A stretch of 45,174 nucleotides of DNA from positions 1 through 45,174 of the forward strand of contig NZ_PYVW01000021.1 in the NCBI RefSeq assembly GCF_003056355.1, read 5' to 3'. How positions within the stretch are numbered: position 1 is the stretch's first letter; each line of letters starts with the position of its first letter. Shown here piece after piece: positions 17,011 to 25,626 of this stretch. A program made the translations under genes and the position numbers. The notes below the pieces were generated by a model. That model was not told the origin of the DNA, ran no database searches, and was given only the letters and a program-made list of their open reading frames with translations. This stretch comes from Devosia naphthalenivorans. GTDB taxonomy: Bacteria; Pseudomonadota; Alphaproteobacteria; Rhizobiales; Devosiaceae.

Positions 17011-17664
17011 CCAGACGGTGTGTCCCTGGCTGCTGCAGCCGGCAGCACTGAGTGTACTTGCAGGCACCTCGATGATTGTGTCTCTCCCACCTTCCAAGTG
17101 CACAGACGCGGTCTGAGGTTCTCGATAGGCGAGAATTGTGTCGCGCGATGCACCAGTATGAAGACCGCGTAGGGCACGCAAGCATCCGCTATGCGTGACG
17201 GCAATGTGAAAATGACCGCGTTCCAGGCCTTTACTCCAAGGATCCAGCCGTGAGTTGAGATCGGTTCGACTTTCACCATCAGCCATGGCGATTGTCCAGG
17301 GATCAAGCTGTAGAGCTTCGTACTCGGAACTGAAATTGAGGCGGATTTCATCCTGCGTGAAACCTTCCCATTGGCCATAGGAGCGTTCTGCCAAAGCCGC
17401 ATCAGTTATAAAGCGGTCAAATGGAACATCCCAGATATCTGCAAGGATCGATGCAGTTTGCTGTGCCCGCCCCTGTGGGCTGACCCAAAACTTGATGGGG
17501 GCGGACCAATCGAGGCGATCCTTGTGGTTCTTGCCAACCGCCATCACCTGCCGAACGCCATTAGCGGTGAGCGGCGTGTCCAGCCTCCCCTGCAGCCGCC
17601 CAGCGCGGTTCCATTGGGTCTCGCCGTGCCGGATGACGAGCAGTCGTGGGGCTGGCGATATCAT
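17005..17664 (-). CDS. Histidine phosphatase family protein (phosphoglycerate mutase-like)
   Basis: This 219-residue protein has the branch signature: RHGETQWNRAGRLQGRLDTP near the N-terminus (phospho-His in RHGET), SPQGRAQQTA (second Arg), ERSYGQWEG (acid catalyst region) and VTHSGCLRALRG (second His). Members remove phosphate from sugar phosphates, phosphoglycerate or other small molecules; the substrate cannot be read from sequence. AGGA precedes the ATG at 17664. The last 17 residues or so (after EVPAS) do not look like the family and may result from rearrangement downstream. It is a relative of the broken gene at 14206 and lies next to the putative organophosphate uptake locus, on the opposite strand. 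Confidence 0.85.
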   Translation of the reverse strand: MISPAPRLLVIRHGETQWNRAGRLQGRLDTPLTANGVRQVMAVGKNHKDRLDWSAPIKFWVSPQGRAQQTASILADIWDVPFDRFITDAALAERSYGQWEGFTQDEIRLNFSSEYEALQLDPWTIAMADGESRTDLNSRLDPWSKGLERGHFHIAVTHSGCLRALRGLHTGASRDTILAYREPQTASVHLEGGRDTIIEVPASTLSAAGCSSQGHTVWI

Positions 17665-17911
17665 GGTCTTAATCCTGTCTGTTCTTCAAGTTAGCCATCG
17701 GGCCGAGCAGTCCGCGATCGCCTGCAACAGCCGAGCGTCGATGCCATCAGGCAATGCAGGTAGCGTGCCAAGTCGGCTAATTGACCTATGTTCACCGTCG
17801 TGGGCGGCTGTCGTAGATGACTTACGCTGAGTTCTGGTCGCGGCTGCTTGGTTTAGCCTCTGATTATCAAACGCCCGCGTTGACTGCGCGCTGTGTGTTC
17901 CGGGAGCCGCT

Positions 17912-17959
17912 GGGTCGTTCATTACCCGCACCGTAAAGGGAGCGTTACCGGAATGACCC
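17912..17959. promoter_or_regulatory. Candidate upstream activator site
   Basis: GGGTCGTTC (17912-17920) and GAATGACCC (17951-17959) form an inverted repeat with one mismatch, 130-175 bases before the predicted sigma-54 start. This is the distance at which NtrC-type activators bind. A shorter repeat, TAGA-GAT-TCTA, lies at 18025-18035. On the minus strand a TATAAT at 17961-17966 could be a -10 box for the phosphatase gene. All are pattern-level suggestions. Confidence 0.35.
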
Positions 17960-18060
17960 AATTATACAGGTTCGGCCAGACAAGTCACACCATTGAGAAT
18001 TTTGGCCATCACTCTGCAAGATCTTAGAGATTCTATCTTCCAACCACTGCAGAGTTGATC

Positions 18061-18075
18061 TGGCACGCCTCTTGC
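18061..18075 (+). promoter_or_regulatory. Sigma-54 (RpoN) promoter of the uptake operon
   Basis: TGGCAC-GCCTC-TTGC matches the -24/-12 consensus TGGCAC-N5-TTGC at every conserved base. The expected start of transcription is about 18087, giving a leader of about 40 bases before the binding-protein gene at 18127. An NtrC-type activator with intact sigma-54 contacts is encoded at the far end of the same cluster (25619-26938) and is the obvious regulator. Confidence 0.85.
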
Positions 18076-18126
18076 GAAGGGTACGGTGCGCCAAACGAAA
18101 AAAAACCCGGCGCAACGGAGGACTAT

Positions 18127-19443
18127 ATGAAAATCGGCATAGTGGCGCTCAGCGCCGCCCTACTCTTGTCCGGCACCGCGGCGTTCGCCCAACAGGGGAC
18201 TGTTACCGTCGTAACCTCCTTCTCCAAGGACGTGACGGACCCGTTCAAGGCTGCGTTTGAAGCGGCCTACCCCGGTACGACGCTGGAAGTTCAGAACAAG
18301 AGCACCAGTTCGGGCGTTGTTTATCTCGAGGAAACCCGCTCGAACAACCAGACCGATCTGTTCTGGGCCTCTGCCCCCGACGCCTTCTTCACGCTCAAGA
18401 GCCAAGGCCTGCTGTGGCCGTTCCAGCCAACCGTTGAAGGCATTCCGGACACGGTCGGCTCCTATCACGTCAATGACCCCGACGGTTACTTCTTCGGTTT
18501 TGCTGCATCAGGCTATGGCATGATGTTCAATACGCGCTACCTCGATGCCAATGGCATTGCCGCACCGAGCGAATGGGAGGACTTGGCCCAGGCCCAATAT
18601 CACGACCATGTGGTTATGGCAGCGCCCTCACGTTCGGGCACCACCCATCTAACTGTCGAGACCATTCTGCAGGGTGAAGGCTGGGAAAATGGCTGGAAGC
18701 TGCTCAAGCTGATCGGCGGCAATTTCCAGCAGGTGACCGACCGCTCCTTCGGCGTTCCTGACGCCGTCAATTCGGGCCAGGCTGGCGTCGGCATTGTGAT
18801 CGACTTCTTCGGCTTCTCGGCTAAGGCCAGCGGCTTCCCGGTGGACTTTGTCTATCCCTCGGTCACCACGGTCGTTCCGGCTAATATCGGCATCGTGGCC
18901 AGCGCACCAAACCAGGAAGGCGCCGAAGCTTTCGTTAATTTCCTGCTGTCCGAAGAAGGCCAGCTGGTGCTGTTTGAACCATCCATCCAGCGCCTTCCAA
19001 TCAACCCATCGGTCTACGATCGTGCGCCCGAGGGTCTGCCCAACCCGTTCACCGATGCGAAATTCGCCTCGATGATCACCTTTGACGAAGGCATGTCGTC
19101 GGCGCGTGGCGCCGTGGTCGATGCGCTGTTTGACCAGACCATCACCTTCCAACTCGACAATCTCAGCGCGGCAGTCGCGGCCATCCAGGGCGCCGAAGCG
19201 GCGCTTGAAGGCAGGGACAATGCCGAGGCTCGCGGGTTGATCGACGAAGCCATCGCATTGGTTGCCGCTCTGCCGATCACCGCTCCAGAAGCGGCAAGCG
19301 CAGATATTGTTGACGCCTTCAAGGGTGGCGATCAGGCCACTGCGCGCCAGTCCCAGCTTGAGCAGCAATGGGCGGCCTTTGCTCAGGAAAATTACGCTGC
19401 CGCCAAACAGAAGGCCGAGGCCGCGCTGGCACTGCTGGGCTAA
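18127..19443 (+). CDS. ABC transporter periplasmic binding protein (FbpA/AfuA-like)
   Basis: This 438-residue solute-binding protein has a Sec signal peptide (cleavage near AFAQ-QG) and a family-1 periplasmic-binding fold (VTVVTSFSKDVTDPFKAAFE, YPGTTLEVQNKSTSSGVVYL, LFWASAPDAFFTLK). Homologues were long called iron carriers, but AfuA-type members bind sugar phosphates, and I see no obvious Tyr pair for iron. About 100 C-terminal residues (from DEGMSSARGAV) form an Ala/Glu-rich helical tail, longer than the usual family length. ACGGAGGA precedes the ATG at 18127; the longer frame to 18055 overlaps the promoter and is rejected. It is paralogous to the second binding protein at 22416. Confidence 0.88.
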   Translation: MKIGIVALSAALLLSGTAAFAQQGTVTVVTSFSKDVTDPFKAAFEAAYPGTTLEVQNKSTSSGVVYLEETRSNNQTDLFWASAPDAFFTLKSQGLLWPFQPTVEGIPDTVGSYHVNDPDGYFFGFAASGYGMMFNTRYLDANGIAAPSEWEDLAQAQYHDHVVMAAPSRSGTTHLTVETILQGEGWENGWKLLKLIGGNFQQVTDRSFGVPDAVNSGQAGVGIVIDFFGFSAKASGFPVDFVYPSVTTVVPANIGIVASAPNQEGAEAFVNFLLSEEGQLVLFEPSIQRLPINPSVYDRAPEGLPNPFTDAKFASMITFDEGMSSARGAVVDALFDQTITFQLDNLSAAVAAIQGAEAALEGRDNAEARGLIDEAIALVAALPITAPEAASADIVDAFKGGDQATARQSQLEQQWAAFAQENYAAAKQKAEAALALLG

Positions 19444-19459
19444 CCCCGGCACCCGACGA

Positions 19460-19482
19460 CCCGCCCGGTCGATCCGGGCGGG
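19460..19482 (+). other. Stem-loop after the binding-protein gene
   Basis: CCCGCCCGG-TCGAT-CCGGGCGGG is a perfect nine-pair GC stem 16 bases after the stop, without a U-tract. Such loops protect the upstream message and keep binding protein in excess over permease; that role is inferred. Confidence 0.6.
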
Positions 19483-19529
19483 AACCGGCCCGACGCGGCC
19501 GCCCTCGCTCCAACCAAAGAGATATTGTG

Positions 19530-21238
19530 ATGGCTGATATCAGCTTGCCCCTGGCGAAAGCCGGGAAGCGGGTCTCTGGCCTCGTGCTTTTAATGTTCGG
19601 TATTGCGGCGTTCTTGCTAATCTTCCTGCTGATCCCAGCAGGAACGGTTATCTATGTCGCTTTCACCGAGAAAGGCACCGGTGCACTGACACTCCTCAAC
19701 TTCGTCGACTTCTTCTCCAACGACCTGTTCAAACGCTCGTTCGTCAATTCACTTTACGTTTCGATCATGTCGGTGATCTGGGCCAGCCTGTTCGCGCTGC
19801 CATTGGCTGTCATCACCACCGCTTTGAATTCCGCGGCGCGGTGCTGATCCAGACCCTGGGCTTTCTGCCCCTGATCATGCCGCCCTTCGTCGGCGCGGTG
19901 GCCATGCAATTGCTGTTCGGCCGCAATGGCACGGTTAACCTGTTGCTCGAGCAGAATTTCGGCATTCGCCTGCCCTTCATGGAAGGACTGAACGGCGTCA
20001 TCTTCGTGCAGTCGCTGCACTATTTCCCGTTTATTCTGATCAACGTTTCCAATAGCCTGCGCCAGATCGACAGCTCGATGGAAGAAGCGGCGCAGAATAT
20101 GGGCGCCAGCGGCTTTAGCCTGTTCCGCAAGATCGTTTTTCCGCTAGCCATGCCCGGCTATCTGGCTGGCGCAGCGCTGGTTTTCGTCAAGGTCTTCGAC
20201 GATCTGGCAACGCCCCTACTTCTGAACGTCAAGGATATGCTCGCACCGCAGGCCTATCTGCGGGTCACCTCGATCGGGCTGGCCGACCCGATGGGCTATG
20301 TTATAGCCACCATCCTGATCGCCGTGTCAATCTTTGCCATGTGGGCTTCGGTGGCCGTTATGCGGGGCCGCGATTACTCCACCGTCCAGCGCGGTGGTGG
20401 CGGGCTGGCCCGTCGCAAGCTCAAACCGCTTGAGGCCGTCATCGCCTATAGCGTGGTTACGCTGGTACTGCTGCTGGTGCTATCGCCCCATATCGGCCTG
20501 CTGCTGCTGTCCTTCTCGACCATATGGTCGTTCAGCCCGCTGCCCGATGGCTATACCATGGCCCATTATGGCCGAGTCATTGGCGAGAGCTCGATCTACA
20601 TCAAGAACACCCTGGTCTATGCCACCACGGCTGGGCTGATCGACGTCGTTATCGGTGGCGGCATTGCCTATCTGGTCCTGCGCACCAAGCTCTTTGGCCG
20701 GCAATGGCTCGATTGGGCGGCTTCGGCGGCTCTGGCCGTGCCCGGCGTCGTTCTCGGCATTGGCTATCTGCGCACCTTCTACGATGTCACCCTGCCCAAT
20801 GGGACGCCGCTGGCGACCCTGCCGATCATGGTGATCCTGGCTCTGGCCGTCCGCCGCCTGCCCTATGCTCTGCGCGCCGTCTTCGCGGCCATGCAGCAGA
20901 TTTCGGTGTCGCTTGAGGAAGCAGCTGAAAATCTGGGCGCCAACAAGCAGCGCACCGTTCGGCGCATCGTCCTGCCGCTCATGCTGGGCGGATTGCTGGC
21001 CGGTTTCGTCACCAGCTTTGCCACCGCAGCCGTTGAGCTGTCGGCAACGCTGATGCTGATCCAGTCGTCCAGCGACGCACCCATCGCATACGGCCTTTAC
21101 ATGTTCATGCAGTCGCCAGCCGGTCGTGGTCCGGGTGCCGCATTGGGTGTCATCGCCGTCCTTCTCGTCGCCATCTGCACATTCGCATCGCATGTCGTGA
21201 TCGAGCGCAGCCAGAAATCCCTGGGAATGAAGAAATGA
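19530..21238 (+). pseudogene. Fused ABC permease (FbpB-like), interrupted by one frameshift
   Basis: Two adjoining frames make one protein. 19530-19847 encodes the N-terminus, with a first membrane segment (LVLLMFGIAAFLLIFLLIPA), and stops after ALNSAARC. In the next frame FEFRGAVLIQTLGFLPL continues without a break to 21238. The shift lies near 19828-19835, where ATCACCACCGC needs one extra base to read VITT-R-FEFRG. Repaired, it would be about 569 residues with around twelve membrane helices and two permease domains, each with an EAA loop (EEAAQNMGASGFSLFRKIVF; LEEAAENLGANKQRTVRRIV). Everything around it looks intact, so this could be a recent mutation, a sequencing error or programmed slippage. 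ATG 19530 follows AAAGAG. Confidence 0.85.
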
Positions 21239-22362
21239 CCAAGCACCATTCCACTCGCAGCAGCGGCGCCAATGCGGCCAATGGCAGCGAAATCAAGATC
21301 GACCCGCAACCCATCAGCATTCGCGGGGTCAACGTGCATTACGGCGCCGTCCAGGTGCTCAAGGACATCAATCTCGAGATCAAACCTGGCGAGTTCTTCG
21401 CCTTTCTCGGGCCGTCCGGTTGCGGCAAGACCACCCTTCTCCGCCTCGTGGCAGGCTTTCTGTCCGCGACGTCGGGCAGTGTGGCTGTCGGCAATACCGA
21501 GCTTGAGGGCACACCGCCCTGGAAGCGTGACGTGGGTATGGTGTTCCAGTCCTATGCGCTCTGGCCGCATATGACCGTGCGCAAGAATGTCGCCTTCGGT
21601 CTCGAAGAACGGAAACTGCCCAGGGCGGAGATCGACCATCGCGTCGATGCCGCTCTGGCTTTGGTCGGCATGAGCCATCTGGCGGATCGTCGTCCCTCGC
21701 AGCTGTCTGGCGGTCAGCAGCAGCGCGTTTCTGTTGCCCGCACCATCGCGATCCGGCCAAAGGTGCTGTTGCTCGATGAGCCACTGTCCAACCTTGATGC
21801 CAAGATGCGCGTGCAGGTTCGCCAAGAATTGCGCGACCTGCAGCAGCGGCTCGGCCTGACGGCCATCTTCGTCACCCACGACCAGGAAGAAGCCAATACC
21901 ATCTGCGACCGTATTGCCGTGTTCAGTGACGGCGAAATCCAGCAAGTGGGCCGCCCCATGGACCTTTATGCCAAGCCGGCAAACCTTTTCGTCGCCAATT
22001 TTCTTGGCACTGCGAATATCATTGACGGCACTATCTCGGTCGCCGGCGGGTCGCGCAATTTCATCACCGCAAGCAGCGTGATGTTGCCCGTCGATGAGAC
22101 GGCTGTCGTACCCGAGGGAGCCAAGCTGGTGTTCCGGCCACAGCATTGCACGCTCAGTCGCGTCGATCCGTCCGATGTCCTGCTACCCGGTCTGGTGGAA
22201 AGCATCGAGTTCCTTGGAGCATCCGTGCGATATGTGCTCAAGATGGGGTCCGATACCATTCTGGTCGAAGCACCATTCCAGAGCGAATCCAGCGTGCGGG
22301 CGATTGGTGCGTCCATGGAGGTCTTTCTTCCGCGCGGCGCCATGCTCTGGCTGAAGAAATAA
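21235..22362 (+). CDS. ABC transporter ATP-binding protein (FbpC/AfuC-like)
   Basis: The ATPase partner of the fused permease, 375 residues. It shows Walker A GPSGCGKT (59-66), the Q-loop (VFQSYALWPHMTV), the signature LSGGQ (157-161), Walker B VLLLDE (177-182) and the H-loop (FVTHDQEEA). The last 120 residues or so are a TOBE-type regulatory domain (LVFRPQHCTLSR). It has about 25 extra N-terminal residues before the ABC domain. The ATG overlaps the permease stop (ATGA), so expression is coupled. Confidence 0.92.
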   Translation: MTKHHSTRSSGANAANGSEIKIDPQPISIRGVNVHYGAVQVLKDINLEIKPGEFFAFLGPSGCGKTTLLRLVAGFLSATSGSVAVGNTELEGTPPWKRDVGMVFQSYALWPHMTVRKNVAFGLEERKLPRAEIDHRVDAALALVGMSHLADRRPSQLSGGQQQRVSVARTIAIRPKVLLLDEPLSNLDAKMRVQVRQELRDLQQRLGLTAIFVTHDQEEANTICDRIAVFSDGEIQQVGRPMDLYAKPANLFVANFLGTANIIDGTISVAGGSRNFITASSVMLPVDETAVVPEGAKLVFRPQHCTLSRVDPSDVLLPGLVESIEFLGASVRYVLKMGSDTILVEAPFQSESSVRAIGASMEVFLPRGAMLWLKK

Positions 22363-22415
22363 GATCGATGGGTGCGTGGCCGGCGGCCGCGCCCCATCAC
22401 CTGCGCGTGAGGAGG

Positions 22416-23729
22416 ATGTGCATTTTGCCAAGCACCAGACGAGCAACAGCTCTTCTTGCCTTCGTGACCACCTGCGCCGTGCTGTTGATGGCAGCGCCGG
22501 TACGAGCGGTCGACCTGGTGATCCTCACGTCGTTCCCGCCCGCCTTTTACGAGGTGATCGGGCAGCGCTTCGAAGACGCCCATCCCGATATCGATGTGGA
22601 GATCCTGCAGCGCAGCACTACCAGCGGCGTCCGCTTCCTGCTCGAGCGTGAGGCGGTCGACGTTGACGTTTTCTGGGCCTCATCTCCTGACGCCTTCGAA
22701 CTGCTCAAGCGACAGAACCAGCTAGCCACAGTTGATGTAGCCATCCCGCTGGCCGAGGAAACCGTGGCCGGTTATCCGGTCAACGATGCCGATGGCCAGT
22801 ATTTCGGCTTTGCCTTTTCCACCTTTGGCGCCGCCTACAATCCCGACTATCTGATCCGGCATGGCCTGGACATTCCCAGCTCCTGGAGCGATCTCACCCG
22901 ACCGGCCTATTGGGGCCATGTTGGCATCACTTCGCCATCGCGCTCGGGCACCAGCCATTTCATTGTCGAAGCCCTGTTACAGACCTATGGGTGGGACGAA
23001 GGCTGGCGCCTGATTTCGCGCATGGGCGGCAATCTTTCTACCATCACCGCCCGCAGCTTCGGAATCACCGACGGCATCGAGCAAGGCCGCTTCGGCATTG
23101 GACCCACCATCGATTTCCTGGCCACTGTCGAACGCAGTTCCGACGCCATCGCCTTTGCCGCGCTTGAACCACTGTTTCTGGTTCCCGCCAGCGTCGCCGT
23201 GCTTGAGCGCAGCACCACTCGCGAGGCGGCCGTGGCCTTCGTGGAGTTCCTGCTGTCCACCGACACCCAATTGCTATTGATGACGCCAGAGCTTGGACGC
23301 ATCCCGGTCATCAAGGAATTGCGCGCGCTCGCCTTGTCCAGCCGCGGCACGCGCCTGCCAGAGCCGGTGCTGGTCAATGGGTCGACCTTTGACGCCAGCC
23401 TGTCGGCCCGCCGCTACGGTTTGGTCAATGCGATCTTTGACCAATGGATCGTGGCGCATCGTCAGGAACTGAGCGAAAGGTGGAAGGTGCTGAATGCCCG
23501 GCCCTGGGCCGATCGCAAAGATCTGGCGGCGCTTTTGACAACGCCACCGGTTGGCGAGGGACGGGCTGCAGCAATCATCGCCTCCGATGACAGCGCCAGC
23601 ACCGTTGCCGCCACCTCGCTGGCCGAGAGCGACGCGGCCTCCGAAGAAATCAGCATCGCAGTTACCCGTATGCTGACCCAGTTTGATTCCGAGTTGGAAA
23701 GTGCCGCTGGTCTTGACCGCAATCACTGA
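22416..23729 (+). CDS. Second binding protein, PgtC-like sensor component
   Basis: This 437-residue periplasmic binding protein is clearly paralogous to the one at 18127: VDVFWASSPDAFELLK versus DLFWASAPDAFFTLK, and SGVRFLLE versus SGVVYLEE. It begins with a basic segment and a signal peptide (cleavage near PVRA-VD). It sits directly upstream of, and overlaps, a membrane kinase, the arrangement of the phosphoglycerate regulators PgtC-PgtB-PgtA. I therefore infer that it presents ligand to the kinase rather than to the permease. The start is unsure: the ATG at 22416 touches the GGAGG at 22411-22415, so the TTG at 22425, nine bases from it, may be the real start. Confidence 0.82.
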   Translation: MCILPSTRRATALLAFVTTCAVLLMAAPVRAVDLVILTSFPPAFYEVIGQRFEDAHPDIDVEILQRSTTSGVRFLLEREAVDVDVFWASSPDAFELLKRQNQLATVDVAIPLAEETVAGYPVNDADGQYFGFAFSTFGAAYNPDYLIRHGLDIPSSWSDLTRPAYWGHVGITSPSRSGTSHFIVEALLQTYGWDEGWRLISRMGGNLSTITARSFGITDGIEQGRFGIGPTIDFLATVERSSDAIAFAALEPLFLVPASVAVLERSTTREAAVAFVEFLLSTDTQLLLMTPELGRIPVIKELRALALSSRGTRLPEPVLVNGSTFDASLSARRYGLVNAIFDQWIVAHRQELSERWKVLNARPWADRKDLAALLTTPPVGEGRAAAIIASDDSASTVAATSLAESDAASEEISIAVTRMLTQFDSELESAAGLDRNH

Positions 23730-25626
23730 AACGGTACCCAGAGAAAACCGCAGGCGCTGGGGTATTGCGACACGCATCGCTCTGGCTTTCGTACTGGTAG
23801 TTGGCCTCTCCAGCGTCGCCTGCCTTGCCGGGCTCGTGGTCTATGAGCGGCTATCCAGCGAGTTGCAGCGCATTGTGCAGCGCGAACTGCCCCGCCTGAC
23901 TACAGCAACGCGCCTTGCGCAGGTGGGCGCTGAAATCAATGCCAGCGTTGCCCTGCTCTCCAGCGCCGAAACCTCCGCCGAGTTCGATGATCTCTATCAC
24001 GGCGGGTTGGCGCTGTTCGAGCGGCTAGACCAGACCATATCAGGCACTTCCGAGTGGCGCGACAATGAGGCCCTGCGTCAGCGCCAGTTGAGCCTCGCCA
24101 ATAGCCTTGTGACCCTTGAGGCCCTGGCCCGTTCCCGCTTCACCTTGCTCGCACGCTTGCGCACGCTTGTGGACGAATTGCGCTGGTTGCAATCGGACCT
24201 GATTGGCGAGATCGAACCACTGATCGACGATGCGCGCTTCAACATCGCCCAGGACCTCGAAGGCGCGGCCACCCCCAATAGCGTATTGCGCGAAACTGCC
24301 CGCAGCGAAGCCCTACTCACTACCCTTGCCCAGGCCAATCTCACGGTGGGCCTCCTCTCGCGCTTCTCCGAAATTTCCAGCCGCTCCGGCGTCAATGATG
24401 CCTTGGCGTTCCTTGCCGACAGCACCGACGACTTATCACGCAGCATTGCCACGCTGACCGCTTGGTCAGACAGCATCACCGTCCGCCAGCTGGCGTCGCG
24501 GGTGACTGAGCTCACCGATCGAGAAAAGGGCGTCCCGGCCATCAAACTCGAAGAACTCGACATTCTTGAAGATATCGGCGCCACCACCATTGCCGCGCAG
24601 AACGCGGTGGAGGCCCTCAATGCGCAGATCGCCCTCGAAGTGGCCGAGAGCAAGGAAGTCTCCCGCGAGGCCTCGCAGAATGCTCAAGCCGTACTATCTT
24701 TCGGGCGCATCCTGCTCATCGCCATTGTGGCACTATCCATCGCCGGCGCCTGGGCGGTGGCCTACTTCTATGTGCATCGTAATCTGGTCGCCGGCATCCG
24801 CCGTCTGGCTGAGGAGGCCGTCAACGCTTCGCAGGGTCTCCCCGTCACGCCTGGCCCCCTGCCCCGCAATGACGAGCTAGGCGATCTCGCAGCAGCGCTG
24901 CAGCAACTGCGTCAAACCCGCGACGAGCTGATCCAAGCCGGTAAGCTCGCAGCCCTCGGCCAGATGGCCGCGGGTATCGCCCACGAACTCAACCAGCCCC
25001 TCTCGGCGCTGCGCTCCCATAGCTTCAACGGTTCCCGTCAGCTAGAACGCGGCAACACGGCGGCCGTGGAAACTACGCTGGAAAAAATCACCGCCCTGAT
25101 TGATCGCATGAGCAACCAGATCGCCCATATCCGCCGCTTCGCCCGCCTGCCCGCAGAGGATCTCGAACAAACCTCGGCCAGGCAGATCATGCAGGAAGCT
25201 CTGGCTCTCCTGGCGCACCGCACCGAGGACGATCATGTTGCGGTGACGATCGACTGTGACAGCGACGACCGCTACGCGGTGCTGGCCGAGCCGGTCCGCC
25301 TCGAACAGGTCTTCGTCAATCTGGTCGCCAATAGTCTCGACGCACTGATCAACGTGGCCGTGCCGCGCCTCCACATCACCTTGTCACGCGCACCCGGGCT
25401 TGTGGTTGTGCGGGTTCACGACAATGGGGGCGGCATCGCCACTGCCGAGCGCAGCCAGATTTTCGACCCCTTTTTCACCACCAAGTCCCCGGGCGCCGGG
25501 CTTGGCCTCGGTTTGTCGATATCGTTCAATATCGCACGCGATTTTGGCGGCAGGCTGATACTGGAAAAGAGTTCGCAGCAAGGCAGCACCTTCCTGCTGG
25601 AGCTCAAGGAGTGGTCGGGTGGCTGA
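23701..25626 (+). CDS. Membrane sensor histidine kinase, PgtB-like
   Basis: About 641 residues. The first membrane helix (IALAFVLVVGLSSVACLAGL) is followed by a helical periplasmic domain of about 290 residues, a second helix (ILLIAIVALSIAGAWAVAYF), a HAMP-like segment, a HisKA helix with the phospho-His near residue 428 (GQMAAGIAHELNQPLSALR) and a HATPase domain (NLVANSLDAL, DNGGGI, GAGLGLGLSISFN). The large periplasmic domain is suited to contact a loaded binding protein, here the PgtC-like one encoded just upstream. The gene overlaps that one by 29 bases; GTG 23701 is preferred over TTG 23683. It overlaps the response-regulator gene downstream. Confidence 0.87.
   Translation: MPLVLTAITETVPRENRRRWGIATRIALAFVLVVGLSSVACLAGLVVYERLSSELQRIVQRELPRLTTATRLAQVGAEINASVALLSSAETSAEFDDLYHGGLALFERLDQTISGTSEWRDNEALRQRQLSLANSLVTLEALARSRFTLLARLRTLVDELRWLQSDLIGEIEPLIDDARFNIAQDLEGAATPNSVLRETARSEALLTTLAQANLTVGLLSRFSEISSRSGVNDALAFLADSTDDLSRSIATLTAWSDSITVRQLASRVTELTDREKGVPAIKLEELDILEDIGATTIAAQNAVEALNAQIALEVAESKEVSREASQNAQAVLSFGRILLIAIVALSIAGAWAVAYFYVHRNLVAGIRRLAEEAVNASQGLPVTPGPLPRNDELGDLAAALQQLRQTRDELIQAGKLAALGQMAAGIAHELNQPLSALRSHSFNGSRQLERGNTAAVETTLEKITALIDRMSNQIAHIRRFARLPAEDLEQTSARQIMQEALALLAHRTEDDHVAVTIDCDSDDRYAVLAEPVRLEQVFVNLVANSLDALINVAVPRLHITLSRAPGLVVVRVHDNGGGIATAERSQIFDPFFTTKSPGAGLGLGLSISFNIARDFGGRLILEKSSQQGSTFLLELKEWSGG

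Noticed and set aside
17686..17961. Minus-strand ORF of 91 residues upstream of the phosphatase
   Set aside because: TTG start, no ribosome site, no domain, and it covers the candidate activator sites.
18127..22362. Ferric-iron transporter assignment for the ABC system
   Set aside because: Family resemblance alone would suggest iron, but the PgtABC-like sensors and AfuA-type similarity favour an organophosphate; no iron-box-like site was seen.
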